Shown: positions 55,414 to 64,000 of the stretch, in pieces
How positions within the stretch are numbered: position 1 is the stretch's first letter
How the letters are laid out: every line of letters begins with the position of its first letter
DNA from: Legionella cherrii
GTDB taxonomy: Bacteria > Pseudomonadota > Gammaproteobacteria > Legionellales > Legionellaceae
Length of the DNA: 64,000 nucleotides
NCBI RefSeq assembly: GCF_900635815.1
Contig: NZ_LR134173.1
Span: 905,501-969,500, forward strand
Reading direction: 5' to 3'
Notes under the pieces: model-generated
Database searches by the model: none
Seen by the model: only the letters and a program-made list of their open reading frames with translations
Told to the model about the DNA's origin: nothing
Position numbers and translations under genes: made by a program

Positions 55414-56640
55414 TCAAGAACAACCTATTTTTGAAAAGTTGGAATAAGCAGGGCGAAACATTTTTTCGAGTTCATTTAACGCAAAAACAAAGAAAGTCAA
55501 TACAAGCCCCATCTTAATCTGACTTATCCAATAAGAAGGTTCGTCACGTAAAATGGAATAGCTGATATAGAGTGATACAAATGTCAGTATGGAGTTTTTG
55601 GCAATCCAATTAAAAAACATAGAAAACCACATAAAAATCAATCCTATTCCATAAGTTCCCAAAACAAATAGTTGAAAATTATAGGCAGCACCCTGGCCAT
55701 TGGGTATCTGTAAAACCTTTCCTAAAGAATTGAGCATTTCTCCGGCATCAGGAGACAACGAGGAGGTGAAAGGAAGTAAATTTGCAAAAGCATGAAGTGA
55801 ACTAGTTACTTTGCCTAAATCAAGCGACAAAACTAAATTGGTTAAAATAGCCATTTGTTCGGGACTTGGCTGGAATGTGTAAGATCTGGAAATATAATCT
55901 AGATATGCACTTAATTCAAAGCCCTCTTTAAATAAAACAGCATGTACATACCATTTCAAATAATTTGAAAATTCTCCAATAAATGTAAGTAGTAGCGCCA
56001 CTAAAATGGGAGAAGCTATTTTATTTGACCTGGCAAAGACGAGATAAGAAACGATTAAAAAGGCTAAATGCCTGTATCCACTAATCACGGAGATACATAC
56101 GGTGGCTAAAGCTAAGGCGGCAATAAAAAAATTGAGTACTCTCGACTTAAATGGAGAAAAAAACAGTCCTCCAAGAAGAATAGTATCATAGGGGAAATGG
56201 TAAAAAAATAAATCCATAGAGCGGCCTGAACTGGCGATGATAAATTTATCTTTTGGCAAAAAAATCAAATCATAACTTTTTATCAGTGCATAGACTTGAG
56301 CCAAACAAGCCATTACGAGTAAAACCTGACATCCAATTCCATCTCTGTTTAAAACAACAATGCGGTCGCCGCTTATGGAAGAATTTTTCTTAACAACAAA
56401 TACAGACAACAATAAAGCAAGATCAGTAATTATATAAACGCTGAGCACAAGAGCCGATGGAGTGTAGGTTACCGGAATACCAAAGAAATCAAAGCGAAAA
56501 GGAATCAAGACGACAACGGAGTAAAAACAATACAGCATCACGCTGATTTTACACCAGTAGGGTTTTCTCATAGAAATAAAACTGTTAATTAGAAGTAATG
56601 AACAGTGCGTCATCCATGTAATCACAGTAAGAAGTTCCAC
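55414..56640 (-). CDS. Wzy-like O-antigen/polysaccharide polymerase
   Basis: A protein of about 408 aa with 10-12 transmembrane segments and a large periplasmic loop (about 230-320, YVHAVLFKEGFELSAYLDYIS...), typical of Wzy polymerases, which share topology but little sequence. It lies between a MurJ/Wzx-like flippase and a GT4 gene, supporting the role. A GTG at 56640, 5 bases after GAGGA, is the best start; another GTG at 56652 lacks a ribosome site. Confidence 0.65.
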   Translation of the reverse strand: MELLTVITWMTHCSLLLINSFISMRKPYWCKISVMLYCFYSVVVLIPFRFDFFGIPVTYTPSALVLSVYIITDLALLLSVFVVKKNSSISGDRIVVLNRDGIGCQVLLVMACLAQVYALIKSYDLIFLPKDKFIIASSGRSMDLFFYHFPYDTILLGGLFFSPFKSRVLNFFIAALALATVCISVISGYRHLAFLIVSYLVFARSNKIASPILVALLLTFIGEFSNYLKWYVHAVLFKEGFELSAYLDYISRSYTFQPSPEQMAILTNLVLSLDLGKVTSSLHAFANLLPFTSSLSPDAGEMLNSLGKVLQIPNGQGAAYNFQLFVLGTYGIGLIFMWFSMFFNWIAKNSILTFVSLYISYSILRDEPSYWISQIKMGLVLTFFVFALNELEKMFRPAYSNFSKIGCS

Positions 56641-56704
56641 TTTGTTCCTCACAAAAAATTAAAAATCCTTTAAAATTAAGAATTAAGGATAGAGTAATAA
56701 AAAA

Positions 56705-58108
56705 TCAGGGCTGACGGCTCATAAAGTAACTTCGTAACCCTATTTTTAAATGCCTTTCTTCTGCTAAAAACATCAATGAGAAAAAAATCAAATTGATGCC
56801 ATAAACAACGGAGTACGAGTACATTACACCGGTCATGCCAAACGCTGGAATGAGTAAGTAATTGGCGGCCACTTTACTTAAGAGCCCCAAAATTCCTGAA
56901 ATAAAAATAAGGAAGTACTTTCTTGAGCTTGCAAAATAACTCACTAAAACAAGACTGGATGCGTAAAGCGGTAATTGCAAGAGTCCTCTTTGGAATAAAT
57001 AAGTCACTATGGATGTATTGTTCGCATTAAAAGCACCTCGTTCAAATAAAATAGATACTATTTTATGCGCTGCAATCCAAGAAAAAAACACTATGACGAC
57101 GCTACCGCCAAAGATAATGAAGACCCAACGAAGTGCTAAAGATCTTACTGAACGATTTGAGCCCGCAAATTCAGACGAAAATACAGGTAAAGTGGCTCGA
57201 CTAATAGAGAGGGCGGCAAGACTTAAAATCAAAGCCAATACTCTATTTGCATAACCCAGGGAAGCAATAGACCCTGAGCCGAGATTGGCAGCAAAAAATT
57301 GATCGATAATTGGACCCAGAGCAATGAGAGCCTGGCCAAGAGTAATAATGCCAATCCCCTTGCCGAGCTCACCCCAAAATGCACATTTAAAAGTGAAGCG
57401 TGGAACAGGAAGCTCACCCGAACGGTGTAAAGAAATTGAAAGCGCAAGTAAATGAACTACATAGCCTACCACTGTTCCCCAAACCAGAGGTTCTAACTGT
57501 AAGTTCGAAAAACACACAATAGCCAGGCAGAGTATAAAAGCTGGAATGGCTTCATATAAAGTGTTTTGATGACGTCCTACTGCCAATAACCAAACGGAAA
57601 ATAAGCTTATAACCGCTCCTAATGGCGCCAAATAAATGAGCTTATTGGCCATCTCTTTTGCTATTTCTTTTGTATGCTCTGAAAATCCTAGTTCTTGTGT
57701 CTTGAAAATAACCCCAAAAAAGAGATAGCAAGATACCATAAAGAGCAATGCGATAACTAATGTAAACCCCAATAATTCGCTGTAGAAAAATGGAATTTCT
57801 TCCGGAGTGTTAGCGCGCATGCGAGCTAAAAGAGGAACTAGTACTACAGTTAAAACACTAAGCCAAATTGATAAGGGCCAACTGAGGAGAGAAAAGACAA
57901 ATAAATAAGCATCTACAATTTCATCCGTACCATAATGCCAGGCGATGGACATTTCTTTGGCTGCACCGATGATTTTCCCGAGAAGAATAAATAGAATAAT
58001 CCAAAACATTCCGCTTGCTATACGCCGCCATTCCAAACTAAGGCACGCTAATCTCTCTTTAATATCGAACTCTCTAAAAATAAAAGAAATCAATCTGTTT
58101 CCCACCAA
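56705..58108 (-). CDS. MurJ/Wzx-like lipid flippase (MATE/MOP superfamily)
   Basis: A 467-aa protein with about 13-14 transmembrane segments. Motifs such as GKIIGAAKEMSIAWHYGTDEIVDAYLF, the Arg-rich ARMRANTPEE and LGSGSIASLGYANRVLALILSLAALSISRATLPVFS match MviN/MurJ-type exporters. In this cluster it probably flips the undecaprenyl-linked repeat unit. Start is TTG 58108 or GTG 58105; no strong ribosome site is visible for either. First gene of the minus-strand run. Confidence 0.8.
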   Translation of the reverse strand: MVGNRLISFIFREFDIKERLACLSLEWRRIASGMFWIILFILLGKIIGAAKEMSIAWHYGTDEIVDAYLFVFSLLSWPLSIWLSVLTVVLVPLLARMRANTPEEIPFFYSELLGFTLVIALLFMVSCYLFFGVIFKTQELGFSEHTKEIAKEMANKLIYLAPLGAVISLFSVWLLAVGRHQNTLYEAIPAFILCLAIVCFSNLQLEPLVWGTVVGYVVHLLALSISLHRSGELPVPRFTFKCAFWGELGKGIGIITLGQALIALGPIIDQFFAANLGSGSIASLGYANRVLALILSLAALSISRATLPVFSSEFAGSNRSVRSLALRWVFIIFGGSVVIVFFSWIAAHKIVSILFERGAFNANNTSIVTYLFQRGLLQLPLYASSLVLVSYFASSRKYFLIFISGILGLLSKVAANYLLIPAFGMTGVMYSYSVVYGINLIFFSLMFLAEERHLKIGLRSYFMSRQP

Positions 58109-58496
58109 AAAAATATTTCCCTATAGCCAAGATACCTGCTTTGAATTATTTCACTATTAAAAATCAAATTATATTCTTGGACGTCTTAAACGGGTTTGAG
58201 AGAAAACTTCTTGTTAACAGCCCCTCATCAAGTTATAGCACAATATGGGGTCCACTTTTGTATGTGGCTTGTATATCGATAACATGCTGCAGATTATCAT
58301 AAATCCTCGTTTGGGGAAACTCCCCTATTTGAACGCAAAATGGCCAGGAGGATTATTTTTTTAAAGCTCGAATATTAAGTTTTTTTTGAATATACTATCG
58401 CCAACAACATCAATTGACTATTTGACTCGAGATAGGAATCGCTTTCATAGCAAATTATCAGATGCCAAGTAGCGTTTTAAAAAGGGATAAACAAGT
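58109..58496. other. Divergent intergenic region flippase / wzz
   Basis: 388 bases between divergent polysaccharide operons. It contains a short hairpin GGGGA-aac... (GGGGA 58313-58317, TCCCC 58321-58325) and TATACT (58391-58396), a -10-like box for wzz without a clear -35. I do not see the JUMPstart/ops element (GGCGGTAGCGT) often found before polysaccharide operons. Confidence 0.5.
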
Positions 58497-59543
58497 ATGG
58501 CCGGAATGCAAAATGCGAGCTCTTACGATACTCGTGGTGTCGATATTTTCGTCTTGCTTGGTATGATTTATCGAGAAAGATGGAGCATTCTGTCTTGTAC
58601 TTTACTGAGCTTAATCTTTGGAATAACCTATATTTATCTGAGCGTTCCTGTTTATGAAGTTAAAGCCTATATCTCGGCTCCTAATCAAGGGGATGTGGCT
58701 GCATTTAACAAAGGAGTTCTAGCCAACCAATCTTTAATTGACCCCCTGAACGTTAATTCGGTGTATCAAGCTTTTGGCAATCAATTGCTGTCTATTTCTC
58801 TCAAAAAATATTTTTTTGAACATTATTATCTGTCACTTTTACAAGAAAAACCTAAAAATACGATTGACAAAGCGCATCTCTATAATGATTTTTCTAACAA
58901 AATGTCAATAAATGTAATTAAGAACACAAACCCGGTACACTATGAAGTAGTAATCAAAGGAACTGAGCCAAAATTGATGTCAGTGTGGCTGCAACAATAT
59001 ATTAGTTTAGTCAACAACCGCACGGTGCATTCTCTTCTTAATAATATTAACAAACAGCGTGCCATCGCCATTTATAAACTAGAGCATGAGATTGATTTGA
59101 TAAAAGGTATTGCCCAAAAGGAGAAACTAGATCATATGGCTCAGTTACATGAAGCCATCAATATTGCACAAAATGCAAATATAAACATCCCATTGGTAAA
59201 CCAATATCAAACCGTAAATGAAACCAACATGGCGTATATGCTTGGGACTCCAGTTCTTCGTTCGAAAATTAAAAATTTATCTGAGCGAGATTCTAATGAC
59301 CCCTATACTCCTGGTCTACGTAAATTACAAGGCCAGCTTGATTTTTATAAATCATTTGTTATAGAGCCACAAGAAGTGAAAGTATCCCATTTGGATGGAA
59401 GAATAGAAACCCCGATAATCCCTGTGGCACCAAAAAAGAAATTGATTCTTACAATATCTCTCTTGTTAGGTATACTAGCAGGGGGAGCGTTAGGAGTTAC
59501 CCGAATTTTTTGGCGAAATGTACATGCGCTAAAAAATTCCTAG
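58497..59543 (+). CDS. wzz: Wzz-type polysaccharide chain-length determinant
   Basis: A 348-aa polysaccharide co-polymerase. The N-terminal cytoplasmic part (VDIFVLLGMIYRERWSILSC) leads into TM1 (about 32-52, LSLIFGITYIYLSVPVYEVKAYISAP). A periplasmic helical domain (about 55-310) follows, then a proline-preceded TM2 (PVAPKKKLILTISLLLGILAGG). There is no C-terminal tyrosine kinase. Sets chain length together with the Wzy-like protein encoded divergently. GGGATAA lies 9 bases before ATG. Confidence 0.88.
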   Translation: MAGMQNASSYDTRGVDIFVLLGMIYRERWSILSCTLLSLIFGITYIYLSVPVYEVKAYISAPNQGDVAAFNKGVLANQSLIDPLNVNSVYQAFGNQLLSISLKKYFFEHYYLSLLQEKPKNTIDKAHLYNDFSNKMSINVIKNTNPVHYEVVIKGTEPKLMSVWLQQYISLVNNRTVHSLLNNINKQRAIAIYKLEHEIDLIKGIAQKEKLDHMAQLHEAINIAQNANINIPLVNQYQTVNETNMAYMLGTPVLRSKIKNLSERDSNDPYTPGLRKLQGQLDFYKSFVIEPQEVKVSHLDGRIETPIIPVAPKKKLILTISLLLGILAGGALGVTRIFWRNVHALKNS

Positions 59544-59639
59544 TACCAGAAGATCACACCAGGTGAGTCTTTTGCTTATTTAGAAGAATTAAAATGGTTT
59601 TTAGTTTAATCTCAGTACTCTGATTGGAGGTGATGTTTA

Positions 59640-60680
59640 GTGAAAGTTTTAGTTACTGGAGTAGCTGGATTTATTGGCTTTCATGTGGCACAAAAATTGT
59701 GCGAACGAGGTGATGAGGTTATTGGTATCGATAATCTCAATGACTATTACGATGTCAATCTTAAAAAGGCACGTTTACAACAATTGGCTGGTTTTACAGA
59801 TTTCAAGTTCATTCATCTCGAATTGGCTGATCGAGAATCTATAGCGCAATTGTTTGCATCGCATAATTTTCAACGAGTTATTCATCTTGGTGCCCAAGCC
59901 GGAGTGCGTTATTCCATTGAAAACCCCTATGTCTATATTGACAGCAACCTGGTCGGTTTTCTCAATATTTTGGAAGGATGCAGACACCATCGTATAGAGC
60001 ACCTTTGCTATGCTTCTTCCAGCTCCGTTTATGGTGCTAATGAATCCCTGCCTTTTTCGGTTCACGATAATGTAGACCATCCTTTGAGTCTTTATGCAGC
60101 AACCAAGAAGGCCAATGAGCTAATGGCTCATAGTTACAGTCATTTATATCGACTTCCAACGACAGGACTACGCTTTTTTACAGTGTACGGGCCTTGGGGA
60201 AGGCCTGATATGGCGCTGTTCAAATTTACCAAAAATCTTCTGAACGATGAGCCTATTGATGTATTTAATTTTGGAAACCATCGACGAGATTTTACCTATA
60301 TTGATGACATCGTAGAGGGCATAATAAGGGTACATGATCATCCGGCTACACCCAATAAAGAGTGGTCAGGCATGACTCCCGATCCTGGTACAAGTGCAGC
60401 TCCATGGCGCGTTTACAATATCGGCAATCAAAGCCCAGTCCTCTTGTCTCGTTATATTGAAGTCTTAGAACAGTGTCTCGGAAAAAAGGCAAAAATGAAT
60501 TTGTTACCCCTGCAAGATGGGGATGTACCAGATACTTTTGCCGATGTAGAAGCGCTTAAGAATGATGTGGGATATGCCCCGAGCACTCCGGTCGAAGTAG
60601 GGATAAAACGTTTTGTGGAATGGTATCTGGATTATTATGCAGTACAATCTGACAAGGCGTTAGAGCAGGTCAGTTTATAA
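59640..60680 (+). CDS. UDP-glucuronate 4-epimerase-like nucleotide-sugar epimerase
   Basis: A 346-aa extended SDR enzyme. [14 protein letters not shown] is the NAD site and YAATKKANE has the catalytic Tyr-Lys. [21 protein letters not shown] and the C-terminal [14 protein letters not shown] are characteristic of the UDP-GlcA 4-epimerase (GalE-like, LspL/Cap1J) group. It would form UDP-galacturonate for the polymer. GTG start at 59640, 6 bases after GGAGGTGA. Confidence 0.87.
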   Translation: MKVLVTGVAGFIGFHVAQKLCERGDEVIGIDNLNDYYDVNLKKARLQQLAGFTDFKFIHLELADRESIAQLFASHNFQRVIHLGAQAGVRYSIENPYVYIDSNLVGFLNILEGCRHHRIEHLCYASSSSVYGANESLPFSVHDNVDHPLSLYAATKKANELMAHSYSHLYRLPTTGLRFFTVYGPWGRPDMALFKFTKNLLNDEPIDVFNFGNHRRDFTYIDDIVEGIIRVHDHPATPNKEWSGMTPDPGTSAAPWRVYNIGNQSPVLLSRYIEVLEQCLGKKAKMNLLPLQDGDVPDTFADVEALKNDVGYAPSTPVEVGIKRFVEWYLDYYAVQSDKALEQVSL

Positions 60681-60734
60681 TGATGATGTTGGATGAGATT
60701 ACAATAATTTAAAAATAAAATTGGGACTAAAAGG

Positions 60735-62012
60735 ATGAGCGTTGTTGAAGAAAAGAAGCTTGCAGTAGTTGGTTTGGGTTATGTTGGTTTGCCCTTAGCA
60801 GTTGAATTTGGCAAAGTACGTTCGGTAATGGGTTTTGATATTAACGAAAATCGCGTTAAAGAACTTAAAAGCGGCCATGATTCGACTCTAGAAATCAGTG
60901 ATGCAGAGTTGCGGGAAGCAAAACATTTGTATTTAACATCAATCCCTGAAGAAATTGCTTTTTGTGACATCTACATCATTACCGTACCAACGCCGATTGA
61001 TCAGTACAAACAACCCGATTTTCAGCCTCTGATTAAGGCCAGTGAAATGATAGGGCGTATGTTGGAGCCCGGTAATATCGTAATCTATGAGTCTACTGTT
61101 TATCCTGGAGCTATCGAGGAAGTATGCGTGCCCGTACTTGAACGTACTTCTGGAATGAAATTTAATGTTGATTTCTATGCAGGTTACAGCCCTGAGCGTG
61201 TTAATCCAGGTGATAAGCTGCATCGAGTCACAACGATTACGAAGATCACTTCAGGATCAACCCCTGAAGTCGCAGATATTGTCGATGCTTTGTATCAAGA
61301 AATTATTGTTGCAGGCACTCATAAGGTCGAGAGTATTAGAGTCGCGGAAGCGGCAAAGGTAATTGAAAATACACAACGTGATTTGAATATCGCATTAATC
61401 AATGAATTAGCGATCATTTTCAATAAGTTGGATATAGATACAGAAGCGGTGCTGAAAGCTGCTGAAACCAAATGGAATTTTTTACCGTTTCGTCCTGGTT
61501 TGGTTGGTGGACATTGTATTGGTGTCGACCCTTATTATTTGACGCATAAAGCACAAGCGATTGGTTATCATCCAGAAATTATTCTCGCAGGGCGTCGTCT
61601 TAATGATGCAATGGGATCTTATGTGGTATCTCAGCTAGTGAAATCAATGATTAAACAACGTATCCATGTTGAAGGCGCAAGAGTATTAGTTATGGGATTA
61701 ACTTTTAAGGAAAATTGTCCAGATATACGCAATACTCGGGTTATTGATGTCGTAACTGGATTAAAAGAATATAATGTATCTGTGGATGTTTATGATCCCT
61801 GGGCTGCTGAAGCAGATGTTGAACATGAATATGGACTTTCATTAATTGCACATCCCAATGGAGGCGAATATGACGGCATTATTCTCGCAGTTGCCCATCA
61901 ACAATTTAAGGATATGGGTATCGAGAGGATTCGCTCTTTTGGCAAAGGACAACATGTTTTATATGATTTAAAGCATGTGTTTTCAGCTGAGGCCAGTGAT
62001 TTACGATTGTAA
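60735..62012 (+). CDS. tviB: UDP-N-acetylhexosamine dehydrogenase (TviB/WbpO-like)
   Basis: A 425-aa UDP-glucose/UDP-HexNAc dehydrogenase family protein. [19 protein letters not shown] is the NAD site, IITVPTPID and [11 protein letters not shown] follow, and [18 protein letters not shown] has the catalytic Cys. Length, start and end ([10 protein letters not shown]...SDLRL) closely follow TviB of the Vi-antigen pathway, which oxidises UDP-GlcNAc. The epimerase before it would then act like TviC. The product would be a HexNAc-uronic acid. The exact substrate is inferred. Confidence 0.88.
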   Translation: MSVVEEKKLAVVGLGYVGLPLAVEFGKVRSVMGFDINENRVKELKSGHDSTLEISDAELREAKHLYLTSIPEEIAFCDIYIITVPTPIDQYKQPDFQPLIKASEMIGRMLEPGNIVIYESTVYPGAIEEVCVPVLERTSGMKFNVDFYAGYSPERVNPGDKLHRVTTITKITSGSTPEVADIVDALYQEIIVAGTHKVESIRVAEAAKVIENTQRDLNIALINELAIIFNKLDIDTEAVLKAAETKWNFLPFRPGLVGGHCIGVDPYYLTHKAQAIGYHPEIILAGRRLNDAMGSYVVSQLVKSMIKQRIHVEGARVLVMGLTFKENCPDIRNTRVIDVVTGLKEYNVSVDVYDPWAAEADVEHEYGLSLIAHPNGGEYDGIILAVAHQQFKDMGIERIRSFGKGQHVLYDLKHVFSAEASDLRL

Positions 62013-62151
62013 TCACATGAATTGTTTATTGATGGTTAAATTGATCAAAAACGCTAAACCTGAAATGTATGAACGTGGATGTTCACGAACAATTGTCTGC
62101 GAAAGAGCCTGTGATCGCTTTGATTCGCTTTATAAGGAGTTATCTCACTAA

Positions 62152-64000
62152 ATGTGTGGATTTGCTGGTGTTTTATCCCGAGCTGATTGGTCTAGTATAT
62201 CCGAAAGGCTATTAGCATCCATGTGTGATTCAATTGCACATCGAGGCCCTAATGATCGTGGTACTTGGTATGATGCAGGAGCAGGAATTGGATTCGCTCA
62301 TACTCGTCTTTCTGTAGTCGATTTATCCCCGGCGGGTCACCAACCTATGAGCTCGGCAAGCGGTCGGTATGTTATTGCCTTTAATGGAGAAATATACAAT
62401 CATTTAAAACTGAGAGAACAACTAAAAATCGAGACTTGGCGGGGCCATTCGGATACGGAAACATTACTTGCAGGTTTTGAAACCTGGGGCATTGAAGAGA
62501 CCCTTAAACGCAGTATTGGGATGTTTGCCTTCGCGCTTTGGGATAGGCTGTCACATACATTAACCTTAGCTAGAGATAGAGCAGGAGAGAAGCCACTGTA
62601 TTATGGTTGGAATGATAATACCTTTCTCTTTGGTTCAGAATTAAAGGCCTTGAAAATTCATCCCCATTTTAGAGAAGAACTTGATGAGGGCGCCTTAGCT
62701 CTTTTTCTGCGTCACAATTATATTCCAGCACCCCACTCGATTTATAGAAATGTGAGTAAATTGCTTCCTGGAACGTTCCTGCAACTGTCACTTGAAAATC
62801 CTCAACCGATAATAAAAAGTTATTGGACTCTTGCGGGGATTAGCAATGTAGAATCTTTCAAGGGGGACGAACGTGAAGCAGTGGATGAATTGGAACGGCT
62901 TACAAACGATGCCATTGCCCAACAAATGATTGCCGATGTGCCTCTTGGCGCTTTTCTTTCTGGAGGAATTGATTCTTCTACAATAGTTGCCTTGATGCAA
63001 GCGCAATCGACACGTCCCGTACGAACTTTTTCGATCGGTTTTCATGAAAAGCAATACAATGAGGCTGCTTACGCTAAATCAGTTGCGGAGCATTTGGGAA
63101 CGCAACATACGGAATTGTATGTTTCCACTGAGGATGCCCTGGCGGTAATTCCCAGACTCCCTTTTTTATATGATGAGCCTTTTTCTGATTCATCACAAAT
63201 CCCCACTTTTCTGGTTTCGGAATTAGCAAAGCAAGAAGTGACGGTTGCATTGACTGGTGATGCCGGCGATGAACTGTTTTGTGGGTATAATCGTTATAAG
63301 ATGACCGCTCAATTTTGGGGAAAAATTAATAAAATACCCCTGACTGTAAGAAAAGCGGCTGCCAAATTAATTAAAAACTTTTCCCCAATGACGTGGGATA
63401 GGTTTGCTTCGGTCCTTCCTTTATTGGGGCGTTATCCTCAGACGGGATTAAAGCTTCATAAGGGGGCGTATGTGCTAAGTAGTGTCAATGCTCAAGAGGC
63501 CTATCGCACGCTTATTTCGCATCATGAAACGCCATACTCCCTGCTCACTGCTGAAGGAGCTGAACCAAATACGTTTATGGATGAAAATCTGGTGCATTTC
63601 ACCGGTTTAGGTGAGATCAGCAAGATGATGGCAATGGATTTTATTTCCTATCTACCTGATGATATTTTAGTGAAAGTAGATAGAGCGGCTATGGGGGTTT
63701 CTCTTGAAACCAGAGTACCATTTCTTGATCATCGATTGATTGAGTTTGCCTGGAGTTTACCTTTATCTATGAAGTTAAAAGACGGGCAAACTAAATGGCC
63801 GCTTCGCCAAATATTATATCGTTATGTGCCAAGAGAGTTAATAGAACGGCCAAAAATGGGTTTTGGTATCCCCTTGTCGGATTGGTTGCGAGGACCTTTG
63901 CAAAATTGGGCAGAGACTTTGCTTGATGAACAGCGCTTACATCAAGAAGGTATTTTCAATTCGCAACCTATACGCGACATGTGGAAGCAGCATTTAAGTG
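62152..64000 (+). CDS. asnB: Asparagine synthetase-like amidotransferase (second copy), cut by window end
   Basis: Open from ATG 62152 (MCGFAGVL, Cys2 nucleophile) to the window edge, 616 codons so far. HRGPNDRGTWYDAG and FNGEIYNH form the glutaminase. The PP-loop is canonical, GAFLSGGIDSSTIV, followed by LTGDAGDELFCGYNRYK and VKVDRAAMGVSLETRVPFLDHRLI. AAGGAGTT lies upstream. Such enzymes at the end of O-antigen operons (WbpS/WbmE-like) amidate uronic acids. It differs clearly from the copy at 52234. Confidence 0.9.
   Translation, partial: MCGFAGVLSRADWSSISERLLASMCDSIAHRGPNDRGTWYDAGAGIGFAHTRLSVVDLSPAGHQPMSSASGRYVIAFNGEIYNHLKLREQLKIETWRGHSDTETLLAGFETWGIEETLKRSIGMFAFALWDRLSHTLTLARDRAGEKPLYYGWNDNTFLFGSELKALKIHPHFREELDEGALALFLRHNYIPAPHSIYRNVSKLLPGTFLQLSLENPQPIIKSYWTLAGISNVESFKGDEREAVDELERLTNDAIAQQMIADVPLGAFLSGGIDSSTIVALMQAQSTRPVRTFSIGFHEKQYNEAAYAKSVAEHLGTQHTELYVSTEDALAVIPRLPFLYDEPFSDSSQIPTFLVSELAKQEVTVALTGDAGDELFCGYNRYKMTAQFWGKINKIPLTVRKAAAKLIKNFSPMTWDRFASVLPLLGRYPQTGLKLHKGAYVLSSVNAQEAYRTLISHHETPYSLLTAEGAEPNTFMDENLVHFTGLGEISKMMAMDFISYLPDDILVKVDRAAMGVSLETRVPFLDHRLIEFAWSLPLSMKLKDGQTKWPLRQILYRYVPRELIERPKMGFGIPLSDWLRGPLQNWAETLLDEQRLHQEGIFNSQPIRDMWKQHLS

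Noticed and set aside
1..64000. CRISPR arrays, tRNA or rRNA genes, insertion sequences, prophage genes, toxin-antitoxin pairs
   Set aside because: No regularly spaced repeats, cloverleaf-like sequences, transposase or phage motifs were seen by eye; a dedicated scan was not possible here.
52234..64000. The two AsnB-like genes as a recent tandem duplication bounding a mobile island
   Set aside because: Their sequences differ throughout, including the PP-loop, so they are distinct family members rather than duplicated island ends.

Overview
The window looks like chromosome of a Legionella species (gammaproteobacterium, low to moderate GC). The best indicators are a PlaC-type GDSL lipase/acyltransferase, an SrnA-type secreted RNase T2, and several long proteins of unknown function with membrane segments, coiled coils and acidic, polar C-termini of the kind seen in Dot/Icm substrates. 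These sit among ordinary gammaproteobacterial housekeeping genes. The genus call is inferred from remembered family resemblance, not from a search. There is no rRNA, tRNA, CRISPR array, insertion sequence or phage gene that I can support.

Layout. (1) 1-11.2 kb: priA, a hot-dog thioesterase, thyA-lgt, ptsP, rppH, ansA, an unknown 301-aa protein and glmU. (2) 11.3-29.1 kb: a doubled YhhQ-like membrane protein, an ArsB/NhaD-type permease, a 581-aa unknown, a YiiX/YebB-like protein, nth-rnfB-metG, a 247-aa membrane unknown, queC, a mannose-1-phosphate guanylyltransferase, a 751-aa coiled-coil membrane protein, RNase T2, a lipoprotein and an esterase. (3) 29.2-45.2 kb: a charged unknown, guaC, a PIN-PhoH ATPase, trhO-smpB-bcp, plaC, glmS, tex, a YciA-type thioesterase coupled to an unknown 545-aa protein, riboflavin synthase and a ClC channel. 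(4) 45.3-64 kb: a visibly AT-richer surface-polysaccharide region. It holds two GT-C-like membrane proteins, an SMR-type small membrane protein, a polyprenol-phosphate glycosyltransferase, two methyltransferases, two asparagine-synthetase-like amidotransferases, a GT4 glycosyltransferase, a Wzy-like polymerase, a MurJ/Wzx-like flippase, Wzz, a UDP-glucuronate 4-epimerase-like enzyme and a TviB-like UDP-HexNAc dehydrogenase.

How the genes fit together. GlmS, GlmU and ManC make UDP-GlcNAc and GDP-mannose. The TviB-like dehydrogenase and the epimerase would turn nucleotide sugars into (hexosamin)uronic acids, which the AsnB-like enzymes could amidate. Flippase, polymerase and Wzz form a Wzy-dependent pathway. 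The SMR protein, the GT2 with C-terminal membrane helices and the GT-C proteins together look like a GtrA/GtrB/GtrC-style periplasmic decoration module.

Sequence quality. priA (twice), ptsP, a YiiX-like gene, nth (twice) and probably the gene at 29219 are broken by single-base length changes in mononucleotide runs. So many breaks of one kind, several in core genes, point to homopolymer errors in the assembly rather than gene decay.

The intergenic spaces carry a dispersed family of palindromic repeats (core CCTCATCCGCCC...CCTTCTCCC) and a second family beginning GTAGCC or GTAGCT.
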